64,000 bases of DNA from Panax quinquefolius (taxonomy: Eukaryota > Streptophyta > Magnoliopsida > Apiales > Araliaceae): positions 121,227,516-121,291,515 of the forward strand of contig CM035160.1 of the NCBI GenBank assembly GCA_020205615.1, written 5' to 3'. The notes under the pieces were generated by a model. That model had not been told where the DNA came from and did not search any database. It saw nothing but the letters and a program-made list of their open reading frames with translations. Of the stretch, positions 14,055 through 24,480 are shown piece by piece (the stretch's first letter is position 1; every line of letters begins with the position of its first letter). A program made the position numbers and the translations under genes.

Positions 14055-14150
14055 TTAACATCCATCCAATACAATACAAAACATTCATCCATAAATAAAC
14101 ATTCATCCAATACAATACAAAACATTCATCCAACACAATATAATCGATAT
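14055..14150 (+). repeat. Short tandem repeats in CACTA interior
   Basis: The phrases CATCCAATACAATACAAAACATTC and CATCCATA recur three to four times at about 14060-14140, forming a small degenerate minisatellite. Confidence 0.6.
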
Positions 14151-14388
14151 CGTAAACATCCATATAAACTAATACAATTGTCCAAAGAATGAATCTAAAA
14201 GAGTACAAGGCTTTAAAAATCTAAAAAAATAAGTCTAGCGCTCTTCATGGATCATCCAAATTAGGATCATGTAATTATCAAAGTAATAAAACATATATGT
14301 TACATATAAGTAAGACATTGACTTAGAGACTATAAACATATAAGACAATGTAGCTAAACAATAAACGATATATATATATACCGCTTCA

Positions 14389-15790
14389 TTGTTGTCTTTG
14401 TTGCTTCCTGCCGCCTGGCTGCCGCCACCGCCTCCGCCAACTCATGACTCAGAGACTCGAGCAGATGTCCGCCCAAGATATCTGAAGAAGATCACGATCG
14501 ATAGATCGCTCTCACACGCTGATCGGCAGGAGTATGATAGGTTGGATAACCCGACGATCGTGGTTGATCGGGTGGCGTAGCCGCCTGTGCCATCGATGGT
14601 CGAAGCGTCGTCTTTGTCCTTGGCCTTTGACATAATTTTTCTTCACGATGGACGCCCTCTCCCATAATTCTTGATCAATCGACGGACGCGGGGTGCCTTC
14701 AGGATAACGCTCGTTCATTAAGCCCTTATAAGTGTCCTGTCAGAAGATGAACAATTAAATAGTTAAAAATAAATAAAAAAAATACTAAAGAAGGTCGTTA
14801 CAATTTATAAACAACATATTAGGATAAAGTGAACTTATTACCGCTATCTGAACAGCTTCAGGTAGACCATCGCGGGTGGCCACATACACATCCAACCAAT
14901 TGATAGGTTGACCTTGAGACTGAGACTCCTATAGTTCATTTCCTCATATTATTATGTAAACATATGATATTTTAGCTACAAAAGATGACTGTAAACATAA
15001 CATACGTACCCTGGCAGCAATGTGTTGCAGCTGTGATATACTGCCGCCCCGATACGTGCCTTTTGCCTTTCTCGTAGTCGATACACTGAGGATGTGTTCG
15101 AGGCGGTAGATCTGCCTCTCTTGACTCTCTCGACTTTTCTTTGGTCACACATCTGCACCCATATGGGTCAGGCGCACCACCGTGGGCTATGCTTTCATAC
15201 GCATATACCGCTCATTCTCGCATCTGGATGGTCAATCTCGACATTGTCTTAGGGCTTTTTGTCGTTCCTTGTTCAAATTATCTTTAGTTTAGAAATGCGG
15301 CATACTTCGCGTAATAGTGTCTCAATAATCGATGCTCGTGCGTCGTCCCATCTATATCGTTTACGCAAATAAAATAACAATAATAATATTAAAAACTGTT
15401 ATATTACTAAGCAATATTATTTGATTAACTATGTATTATCTATCGAGTGATAAAAAATATACCGAAATTCAGCTAAATCAGCATCCTTATGGGCGAGAGA
15501 GGTGTTTCGCTTATGTAATCACCGGCGTGAGGCGCTTCAGAAGTATAATTGTGAAATGCACTTCACAATTTTACTATCTTGAAAATCACTACAATATACA
15601 ATAATTTATATTAAACCCTTATATATATATATATATATATACACGATGTTTAACTTACGTCTTATATCTCGGAGGAGGACGGATCACGTATAAGAATGCG
15701 ATCATCCGGATTAGCGGGGCCTTTTGACACATGATTAGGGCCTCGACCCAACCTGCGCGCTCGTCTTTTGCGAGTTCGGAAGACATCTAT
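14389..15790 (-). pseudogene. Transposase-24-like (Ptta/En/Spm) protein remnant
   Basis: On the minus strand, after a plausible splice acceptor at about 14739 (TTCTGACAG), an open frame reads MNERYPEGTPRPSIDQELWE and continues through a basic stretch (14718-14512). A second block at 15158-14976 and a third at about 15780-15490 are separated by AT-rich, intron-like sequence. The acidic/basic composition, the ELWE..VKK..Y.KGQGQ pattern and the position inside a CACTA element suggest the plant Transposase_24 family that accompanies TNP2 in En/Spm elements. Frames shift between blocks, so I regard it as non-functional. The family assignment is from memory of motif style and needs a profile search. 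Confidence 0.5.
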
Positions 15791-17480
15791 AAATAAAAAT
15801 TTAGGATGTTAGTATAAGTTATAAATGAAAGGTAGATAAACATGTCGGGGATATAGAGAATATCGGGATATGTAATTGTATGTAAACAAAAGGTGTGTTT
15901 ACATACAATTAATATTATAAAATTTTTGGATATTTTGGATAGTTTATATTTTAGGTCTCCACAATGGAATTACGTAGGCCAGATGATTTAAACCACATAT
16001 TCGATGTATCTTTGAATAAACCAAGACATATAATACATGGAAATACATATATGCATGCTTATCTCGCATACTATAAGTAAAAGGAAATAAAAAGAAAAGT
16101 CAATATATACACACATATTCCATAAGGAGAAGACTATCCAAAGAATGACGGTTGGTAGGCTTCTATTTTAAGCACCTATAAGCATCGCTTACAAGAGTTG
16201 ACAAAGTATTACGGATAATTGTATTGTCAAAATCAAGTTTCTGCGATTTGTGCTTGGATGGAGTTCTGATTTTCAAACAAAATATGTTGCATCTTCGCTT
16301 AAAATTACAATCGACTCTCCATATTAGTATGTCCATTTGAGTCACTCTCATTTTGTTGAAAAGATACAAAGGTTTGGGAGGAATTACTAAATGAGACACA
16401 AAATTGCTTATTTTAAGAACTTGGCTTTGGGGTGAAACTAAGTACAACTCCAAGTACTTAAGCAATTTAGACAACAATAACCCATAACCCATACAGGTTG
16501 TTTAAAAACAATGTTCAAAAGATGTTAACGTAAAATAGGACAAAGTTAATGTTTAAGGACTCATTCGAGAATACCTTCTTACATGGTATCACGGTCAAAA
16601 GGACAAACCTTTTTATAAAACCTTACAGGCATAAAATTGTGCCTAGGTATCTTACTCAAGAATTGACACTAAGTAGGCAAATAGAGCGATGGACAAAATG
16701 TACTTAAAGTACAGAGCGGTTAATCATTGAGTATCAAGAGAAAGACATAGCGATTACCTTTGGCAGATTTAGCATACAAGGTCAAGGTCAAATGCTTCAA
16801 GCAAAACAAATTCAGATGTCGCACTATTTTCCTACCTTGGACATAAGTAGCTATACTATGCAAAGTACCAACATCTTTATAAATTCCATGTGATCATAAA
16901 ACTCACTAACCAATTAGGATAAACACACCAACTTGAAAAAGAAACTAGACAATCCCAACTATTTTCTTCAAATCGACAAGCAAATTAGGATGAGAATGAA
17001 AGATAATAGTAGCACAAGTCATGAAATTATACTTCATTGCATTATACTTTAACTAAAATTATGCCTCAAAATGATAATCCACCATCAAAACTCAAATATT
17101 TAGAAAGTTAATGTTTTCAACATTAACATAACCAATTGTCAACATCATAATCAAACAATGATGAATGAAGCACATTAATTTTAACAAGAGCCTCATTTTG
17201 GACATCAAAAGGAGAAATTGAAGTCCAATTTCGAAGATTGGAGAAAGTATAACTCTGTTCATCTTTCAATTTAATCAAGAACTAGTATGCAATTATTTCC
17301 ACCCACAAGCAATGATTTTTAAATATGGTAATATTACACTGGAAACATCAATTTCAAGAAAGACTAGTAATTTAGAAACCTTATAATGAACCATTAAGCT
17401 CACACAAACTATCAATTAGGGGTTTCAAATCCAATCATTTTTATTTGCAGTTACCGCATCAACCTCATAGACTCTTGCCA
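15791..17480. other. CACTA interior without recognisable gene
   Basis: AT-rich, partly intron-like sequence. A 109-codon minus-strand frame (16492-16163) has no motif I recognise and no supporting splice context. It could be acquired host DNA or decayed transposon sequence. Confidence 0.4.
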
Positions 17481-17481
17481 T

Positions 17482-17750
17482 TCAATCAAAGAATAACAGA
17501 TGCTTTAATTTAGGGATTAATTGGGGTTTCTGGTGGTGGTGGTGCAGCGGTGGTCTGGCGGCAATGTTGCGGTAATTGTATGGCAGTGGTCGATAATGGT
17601 CGGCGGTGGTAGAAGCAATGGTGCGATCTCCTCCTCTTCTCTCCCCCTTACTCCCTCTTCTCCTCGTCTGTATTCCCTTTTTCTTTCTTTTCTCAGATTG
17701 ATCGAGCGAACACAATCGATTCAAAGTTATAAGAATCGATGACCGCCATC
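17482..17750 (-). other. Possible 5' leader or first exon of the CACTA gene (minus strand)
   Basis: Read on the minus strand, the stretch is purine-rich (GAGAAGAGGGAGTAAGG-like, 17630-17690) and then has CCACCACCACC-type sequence near 17530, as in plant 5' leaders. An ATG at about 17481 starts MARVYEVDAVTANKND before a stop. It lies at the upstream end of the minus-strand remnants, where CACTA transcripts usually start. The overlapping frames on both strands are not credible proteins. Confidence 0.3.
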
Positions 17751-18021
17751 AATGACGACATGCGGTTGCTAGTTTTTAATGATGTGGACATATCAAATGA
17801 TCGTCTTGTCGGCACGATACAAATGGTCGCCGCACAAAGTTTAGTACCAAATTTTTGGGGGAAATTCTTCCAATGACGATCGATCGCGCGTGGTCAGCGG
17901 ATATATACTAGCGACGAGAATCCTTATCGGTCCCTGATATCGGTCGCTATTACTATTATCAGCGACCAAATAGTGCGGTCGCTGATATCATTGGTCGCAG
18001 ATGGCCATTTTTCTTGTAGTG
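17740..18021. repeat. CACTA right terminus and subterminal repeats
   Basis: Copies of GGTCGC/GCGACC and CTGATATC (for example 17935-18000) lead to the terminal TTGTAGTG. They mirror the motifs at the left end in inverted orientation. Confidence 0.75.
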
Positions 18022-20001
18022 AATATGATAAAAACCTTTTTGTATCCAATCAAATTATTTTGGTTGATTCCGGTCTAAATATGAACATCCCGAACACGTA
18101 AAAACTTTTATGCTCCCCAAGGCGGTGATGAGTGAACGATCTATCGTTCTTGTAATGTAGTATTGATTAATCACAGGCTCATTGGGATGATCTCGCTAAA
18201 GTAAGTTATGACGGGTTGCAGATGAAGTTCTGCTAAACCTTATCTAAAATTTAAAAAAATGTTCATAGTATGTCCACTACCCTATATATATATAGTCAAT
18301 ACATAGTTTAAAAAATTTTGGATAGAATTGTTATGTGATTATTATCGGTTCAGTTTACTTCACAACTATAAATTCGTTGTAGAAGTGATATACAAAGAAA
18401 ACATTTATTTCTTTCAGCTAATTATATTCATAATTATTATTACTTGCTGGGCACCCAAATGCTCATCCTTGCTTAAATTTAAATGTTTTCAGCTAGGCAT
18501 AAACAACTCGAAGGTTCAGACAAGAACAAGTGATAAAGAAAGCAAACAGATCATGTTTAATGGTATCTTTTATAATAGTTAGACTGTATTAAGATAATGA
18601 TATGTATTATATATCATGTAAAGAATTTTAGAAAAGGTTGCGTAATTGGGATTAGACACTGATAAATATAAGATAAGTTTGATATTTATATTATTGTTAT
18701 TATTATTAGTATTATTCTGCTCATAGAAATGGTATCGTGAAGAACCGAGTTCGGGTTTCAAGTTCCCGTGGGGGCTTTTCACCCTAAGTATATATTAAGA
18801 ACGTCAACGTTTCTATTACAAAACCCTAGCGATTAACAAGAAACACTAAAACCGGTTCTAGAAACCCTAATTTTAGTTCCGGGAATTCGAAACCCTAATT
18901 CGGTGTATAAAACCCTAATCTGGGAACTTAAATGATTATTATATTGCTTTAGTGTTATTAACTATAATATTAATTAGGTTAAAGCTTAATTAATTAGCAA
19001 ACCCTAATTTCAAGTTTAGAAAACCCTAATTTAGGATTAAAACCCTAATTTATAATTAGGGAAAAGCCCAAATGTTAATTTAAGAGTTTTAAAAATAATT
19101 AGGAAATATTAATCCCAATTTTAAAGTTATTTAATATATGTATTAAATAAATTATGGAAAATAGAATTAATGATTTAAAAAATTATAGAAAAATAATTTG
19201 AAGGTTATTTAACTTATAAAATATAACTTTTGATATTTTGTCATGAAAAATATTAATATTTTTATATTAATGATATTAGATTTATTTAATAATTATATTA
19301 AATAAATTAGTTTAAAAATGATTTTAATATTAGAAAATCATTTTTAAATGAAAATTAGTAGTTTAAAAATATTTTAAGTTACAAAATATAACTTTCAATA
19401 TTTAAAGGTAAATTTCATTAATTATTTACTATTAATGATATTAGAATTTTTAATAATTATATTAAATAAATTAGTTTTAAAATTATTTTATTATTATAAA
19501 ATAATTTAAAATAAAAAAATAAAGTGTTTAAAGATATTTTAAGTTATAAAATATAACTTTTAATTTCTTTAATAAATGATATTAATTTAATATTAATGGT
19601 ATTAAATTTATTTAATAATTATATTAAATAAAAGTTTTAAAATGGTTTTATTTATTTAAAATGGATATAAATGAATTAAAAATATTTTAAGTTATAATAA
19701 ATGACTTTTAATATTTTGATAAATAAAACATTAATACTTTAATATTAATGATAATTATTAAAAATGATTTTAAATATTTTAAAAAAATCATTTAAGGTTA
19801 ATATAAATACTTTAAAAATATTCTAAGTTATTATAAATAACTTTAATATTTTGACAAAGGTTTCATTAATAGTTTAATATTAATTAAATATTAATGATAA
19901 ATAGAATTGTTTAATATTTAAATCATTTAATTATGATTAGATGTTTGAAAATTCATGATAAATTATAATAAATGTTTAAAAATTATTATAAGTCATTTAA
20001 A

Positions 20002-22502
20002 AATAATATGATTGATACTAAGTTCTGAGGATAGAGTCTTAGACTCGATAATCATCGAATAAAAAGTCAATTTATATAATTATTGTTTCGTAAATTGATC
20101 CTGGACTTAGATAATTTGATTAGATATGTGTTTATTTGTGATTGATGTTTGTTAAACATATGTGATAATGTGATTAGGTTATGTGCTAACTACAATAAGT
20201 AGTGCTATGTGTGATAGTATGTTATTCTAATCAATCAAATGATCTTATTAATGATAGATTTCGATATAAAAGATAGAACTAAGTTGCGAATTGTAAGCAA
20301 CGCATCAGGCAAGTATCTTACCTTTGCATTTCCTTTATACAATGGACATGAGTAAGAAGTTTCAGAATTATATTATTATTATGCTATATTATTAACCCTA
20401 TTGCGATATATTCTATATCCGATCATTGATTATCGACATGTTAGTATATAGTAATTCATATATATATTATGTTTGTTAATTTTGAAATATGGTTATACAA
20501 GTGTCCCCACTTGAATAATCATTTTATTTAAACACATTTTGATATATATATATATATATATAAGCCGTCTAAGCTACTTGATCAGCTAGACACAAATTTT
20601 GAATTATCGTTGAATATGATAAAAACCTTTTTGTATCCAATCAAATTGTTTTGGTTCGGATTCCAGTCTAAATATGAACATCCCGATCACGGAAAAACTT
20701 TTATGCTCCCAAGGCGGACAGAGTGAACGATCCTATCGTTATTGTAATGTAGTATTGATTAATACAGGGCTCATTAGGATGATCACCCTCGCGCCCGTAA
20801 GTTATGACGGTTTGCAGATGAAGTTCTGCTAAACCTTATCGAAAATTTAAAAAAATGTTCATAGTATGTCGACTACCCTATATATATAGTCAATACATAG
20901 TTTAAAAATTTTTGGATAGAATTGTTATGTGATTATTATCGGTTCAGTTTACTTCACAACTATAAATTCGTTGTAAAAGTGATGTACAAAGAAAATATTT
21001 ATTTCTTTCAGCTAATTATATTCATAATTATTATTACTTACTGGGCACCCAAATGCTCATCCTTGCTTAAATTTAAATGTTTTCAGCTAGGCATGAACAA
21101 CTTGAAGGTTCAGACAAGAACAAGTGAAAAAGAAAGCAAACAGATCATGTTTAATGGTATCTTTTGTAATAGTTAGACTGTATTAAGATAATGATATGTA
21201 TTATATATCATGTAAAGAATTATAGAAAAGGTTGCGTAATTGGGATTAGACTCTGATAAATATAAGATAAGTTTGATATTTATATTATTGTTATTATTAT
21301 TAGTATTATTCGCTTTCATAGAAATGGTATCGTGAAGAAGAGCAGAGTTAGGGGTTTCAAGTACCGGCGCTGGGCTTTTCACCCTAAGTATATATTAAAA
21401 ACGTCAACGTTCTATTACAAAACCCTAGCGATTAACAAGAAACACTAAAACTAGTTCTGGAAATCCTAATTTTAGTTCCGGGAATCCGAAACCTTAATTC
21501 GGTGTATAAAACCCTAATCTAGGAACTTAAATAATTATTATATTGCTTTAGTGTTATTAACTATAATATTAATTAGGGTAAAGCTTAATTAATTAGCAAA
21601 CCCTAATTTCAAGTTTAGAAAAGCCTAAGTGTTAATTTAAGAGTTTTAAAAAATAATTAGAAAATATTAATCCTAATTTTAAAGTTATTTAATAAATGTA
21701 TTAAATAAATTATGGAAAATAGAATTAATGATTTAAAAAATTTATAGAAAAATAATTTAAAGGTTATTTAACTTATAAAATATAACTTTTGATATTTTGT
21801 CATAAAAAATATTAATATTTTAATATTAATGATATTATATTTATTTAATAATTATATTAAATAATTAGTTTAAAAATGATTTTTAATATTAGAAAAATCA
21901 TTTTTAAATGAAAATTAGTAGTTTAAAAATATTTTAAGTTACAAAATATAACTTTCAATATTTAACGAAGAAATTTCATTAATTATTTACTATTAATGAT
22001 ATTAGAATTATTTAATAATTATATTAAATAAATTAGTTTTAAAATTATTTTATTATTATAAAAATAATTTAAAATAAAAATAAAGTGTTTAAAGATATTT
22101 TAAGTTATAAAATATAACTTTTAATTTCTTTAATAAATGATATTAATTTAATATTAATGGAATTAAATTTATTTAATAATTATATTAAATAAAAAGTTTT
22201 AAAATGGTTTTATTTATTTAAAAGGATATAAATGAATTAAAAATATTTTAAGTTATAATAAATGACTTTTAATATTTTGATAAATAAAACATTAATACTT
22301 TAATATTAATGATAATTATTAAAAAATGATTTTATATATTTTAAAAAAATCATTTAAGGGTAATATAAATACTTTAAAATATTCTAAGTTATTATAAATA
22401 ACTTTAATATTTTGACAATGGTTTCATTAATAGTTTAATATTAATTAAATATTAATGATAAATAGAATTGTTTAATATTTAAATCATTTAATAATGATTA
22501 CG
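20002..22502 (+). repeat. Macrosatellite unit 7, truncated at array edge
   Basis: The unit follows the normal order to about 22500. It also lacks the segment between the fifth and sixth telo-box motifs (near 21620). At the array edge, instead of continuing into the next unit, the sequence jumps back about 1 kb in the unit at a shared CGATGT/CGGTGT motif. (TA)n is short here, about 20543-20563. Confidence 0.8.
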
Positions 22503-22725
22503 ATGTATAAAACCCTAATTTGAGAACTTATATGATTATTTTATTGCTTTAGTGTTATTAACTATAATATTAATTAGGGTAAAGCTTAATTAATTAGCAA
22601 ACCCTAATTTCAAGTTTAGAAAACCCTAATTTAGGATTAAAAACCTAATTTATAATTAGGGAAAAGCCTAAGTGTTAATTTAAGAGTTTAAAAAAATAAT
22701 TAGGAAATATTAATCCTAATTTTAA
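22503..22725 (+). repeat. Extra partial satellite unit
   Basis: After the jump at about 22500 the sequence repeats the telo-box part of the unit (CGATGTATAAAACCCTAAT onward) for about 220 bp, then diverges after CCTAATTTTAAAGTTTT. Confidence 0.75.
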
Positions 22726-23013
22726 AGTTTTGAGTATTTAGAAAATCCTAATCTAATTATAAAATCTAATTTCTAAATTAGAAAATTATTTTTCTATTAA
22801 AACCATAATTTAAGGTTAAAACCCTAATGACCGATTTTATTGGTAACTACTTAATTAGCAAATTTAATTAGGAATTATTAAATCCTAATTAGCAAATTTA
22901 GATTATGATTAAGAAATTTTAATATAATTAGAAAATCCTAATTATAATTTAGAAATATTAATTTTCTATTTTAAAACCTAAATTGGAAATTTCAGAAATT
23001 TAATTTGCAAGTT
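22726..23013 (+). repeat. Diverged family-C LTR sequence rich in CCTAATT
   Basis: Many short, degenerate copies of AAATCCTAATT and AAACCCTAAT. It resembles the telo-box part of the satellite but cannot be aligned to one unit. No gene is seen. Confidence 0.45.
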
Positions 23014-23090
23014 AAGGGTTAAACCCTAAACCCTAAGGGTTCCAAACCCTAAGCCCTAAATGTTTCAATCCCTAAACCCTAAGGGTTTCA
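23014..23090. repeat. Interstitial telomere-like CCCTAAA cluster
   Basis: Contains AAACCCTAAACCCTAAGGG, CCAAACCCTAAGCCCTAAA and CCCTAAACCCTAAGGG, in both orientations. The plant telomere repeat is CCCTAAA/TTTAGGG. The mix of orientations and interruptions argues against a recently captured chromosome end. Confidence 0.7.
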
Positions 23091-23689
23091 TCAAATGACA
23101 ATTTAGAATTAAAATTATATAGAAATGACATTAATGCCCTTTTTGTATTTTTTATATAGTTGGTGGGTAGGCTTTGAATTTAGGTGAAGTTGTTCACTAA
23201 CCCTAAACATTAGGCATGTGACTTATATCAGTCAACAATTGCCACCTTGCAAGCTTTAGATACAATGAATCAAAGAAATCTAAGTTTATAAGTTATCTTA
23301 CTTTCTTTAACATACTTGCCAACCTTTTCTCTCTCATCCGTTTCGAAATTTTAGAGTGAGAGGGAGTGAGAAGTTAGACCGTGAACATCTTGTAGCTTTC
23401 CATGAACAGGATCAATGATCAGAAATCAAAGATCAAGGCAAGAATGGTATAAACCCTAAATTTCAAAAATCTTGTGATTCATGTTGTTTCATGTTAGTTG
23501 TTATTTCAAGTTGTGTATTAGGGTGTCACTTGATGATTTGGGTTGCTAAAACTTAGATCCATATCATTTAGATGCTCGAAATTAAAGATTTATCAAATCT
23601 GGAAAAAATGGAAAAATAAGGCATGACAGCCTAATGTCAAAGCCTCTAGATCTTTATATGTTTTATGTTTTGCGTATTTTTTGTTTTGA
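23091..23689. other. Non-coding, possibly LTR promoter and leader
   Basis: A TATA-like TTTTTATATAG lies at about 23150, followed by the purine-rich GAGTGAGAGGGAGTGAGAAG at 23355. No gene is recognised. Confidence 0.3.
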
Positions 23690-24420
23690 ATCTGTTCTAT
23701 GACATGAGGACTGTGATCTGAAATTGGAAGTAAGGGTATATCATGTCTAGATCGTAAGATATATGCAGTCAAAAGGCGTTGACCGTTCACGGATATCAAA
23801 ATCTGGGTAACCCATAATATTTCCAATGGTCTGACAACATTTTTAACGTCCCAGATCTTGCTGTATGTTAATGTTTTGGCCCAGTTGTCGTTAGTTTGTT
23901 GTAGCCTGACATGTAGTCTACATAATAAAGTCATTAGATCACCATGATATATCTCAGAATCAAAATTAGGAGTGGTCAAACCACCGTTGACCGACTGCTC
24001 GGATGAAGATTCTAGAAAACCCAGAATCTTCAAGAACAAAGTTTTTGTCAGTAGTTTGACCAGGCTTGTTATGTCTTATGTGATGTTATTGTTAATATCT
24101 AATGATATTTAATTGTAGCCTGACATGTTCTCTACACGATCCAACCCTTAGACCACATAAACAGGACATATAATGGAAGCTATAAGGATCTACACCTTCG
24201 GCTGTTCTTCATTTTCTAGAAAACCCAGAAATAAAGAACAGTGTTGTCAGAACGTTTGAAGGGTTTAATCTCTCAGTTGTGTTATGTTATGACCATGAAT
24301 TTGGTTGTTGGTTGTAGTATTACATTTGTACTACATGATTAGAAACATTAAAAGCCCAGAAAACCTTACAAACACAGATCTACAGCCGGTCAAACATGGC
24401 ACCTCGTATCTGACTTTGGG
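23690..24420 (+). repeat. Four degenerate ~200-bp tandem repeats
   Basis: Units start at about 23690, 23895, 24110 and 24305. They share a GTAGCCTGACATGT/CTACA-like opening and an AGAAAACCCAGAA closing phrase (about 24013, 24219 and 24357). A 148-codon minus-strand frame (24039-23593) crosses these repeats and is probably a chance frame. Confidence 0.5.
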
Positions 24421-24455
24421 TTTCTAGGTAGGCTCAAGAACACCTCAAAAACACA

Positions 24456-24479
24456 TATAGCGACGGGTTTGTCGCTATA
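24456..24479. repeat. Perfect inverted repeat TATAGCGAC / GTCGCTATA
   Basis: Two 9-base arms separated by GGGTTT can form a hairpin, followed by GGGCCCTTTAGTGAC. The text resembles the terminal or subterminal sequence of some plant DNA transposons, but no partner end was found nearby. Confidence 0.5.
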
Positions 24480-24480
24480 G

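Larger units (their letters stand above)
13608..18021 (-). mobile_element. CACTA (En/Spm) DNA transposon, complete but non-autonomous
   Basis: The element starts with CACTACAACATAAAAG and ends with TTTTTCTTGTAGTG, so the outer 8 bases CACTACAA form inverted termini. It is flanked by a perfect 3-bp duplication AAT (13605-13607 and 18022-18024). Removing the element and one AAT restores the unit sequence seen in every other copy. Both ends carry subterminal motifs built on GCGACC/GGTCGC and ATCGAT. Minus-strand remnants resemble the plant Ptta/En/Spm transposase-24 family near the left end. No TNP2-type transposase domain with its catalytic core could be found, so mobilisation in trans is likely. 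Its orientation is taken from the minus-strand gene remnants. Confidence 0.9.
13086..20001 (+). repeat. Macrosatellite unit 6, split by CACTA element
   Basis: Two parts, 13086-13607 and 18022-20001, are separated by a 4414-bp CACTA element plus its 3-bp duplication. The unit itself is about 2499 bp. Compared with unit 5 it lacks about 112 bp near 13400, with the trinucleotide TTA at both deletion edges. (TA)n is at about 13512-13553. Confidence 0.85.
1..22502 (+). repeat. Tandem macrosatellite of ~2.6-kb LTR-derived units
   Basis: Seven head-to-tail units, taken to start at the motif AATAATATGATTGATAC, begin at 1, 2618, 5236, 7857, 10467, 13086 and 20002. The first five are 2610-2621 bp long. 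Unit 6 is split by a CACTA element and unit 7 is truncated. Every unit carries the same ordered modules: a (TA)n tract, AATGTAGTATTGATTAATAC, GATCACCC, GTAAGTTATGACGG, CTCATCCTTACTT followed by TTTTCAG, then a cluster of AAACCCTAA motifs and a long AT-rich block. The same order recurs in the complete LTR at 32220-35335 (for example 34700-34770), so I infer that the units are truncated LTRs. No unit contains a convincing gene; the recurring 60-84 codon frames are chance frames in conserved non-coding DNA. Confidence 0.85.

Noticed and set aside
17482..17742. Overlapping frames on both strands rich in Gly/Val or Arg/Pro
   Set aside because: They come from a purine/pyrimidine-biased stretch (CCACCACC and GAGAAGAG), more like a 5' leader than a protein.
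1..22502. CRISPR-like or prokaryotic repeat array
   Set aside because: Unit size, AT richness and the surrounding plant retrotransposons rule this out.
1..22502. Centromeric satellite
   Set aside because: A 2.6-kb unit with LTR modules gives no evidence of centromere identity; CENH3 data would be needed.
22726..23100. True telomere or chromosome end
   Set aside because: The CCCTAAA units are few, interrupted and in both orientations, and are followed by more retrotransposon DNA.
23593..24039. A 148-codon minus-strand frame, the longest in this region
   Set aside because: It lies across degenerate ~200-bp repeats, shows no recognisable motif and has no splice or promoter context.
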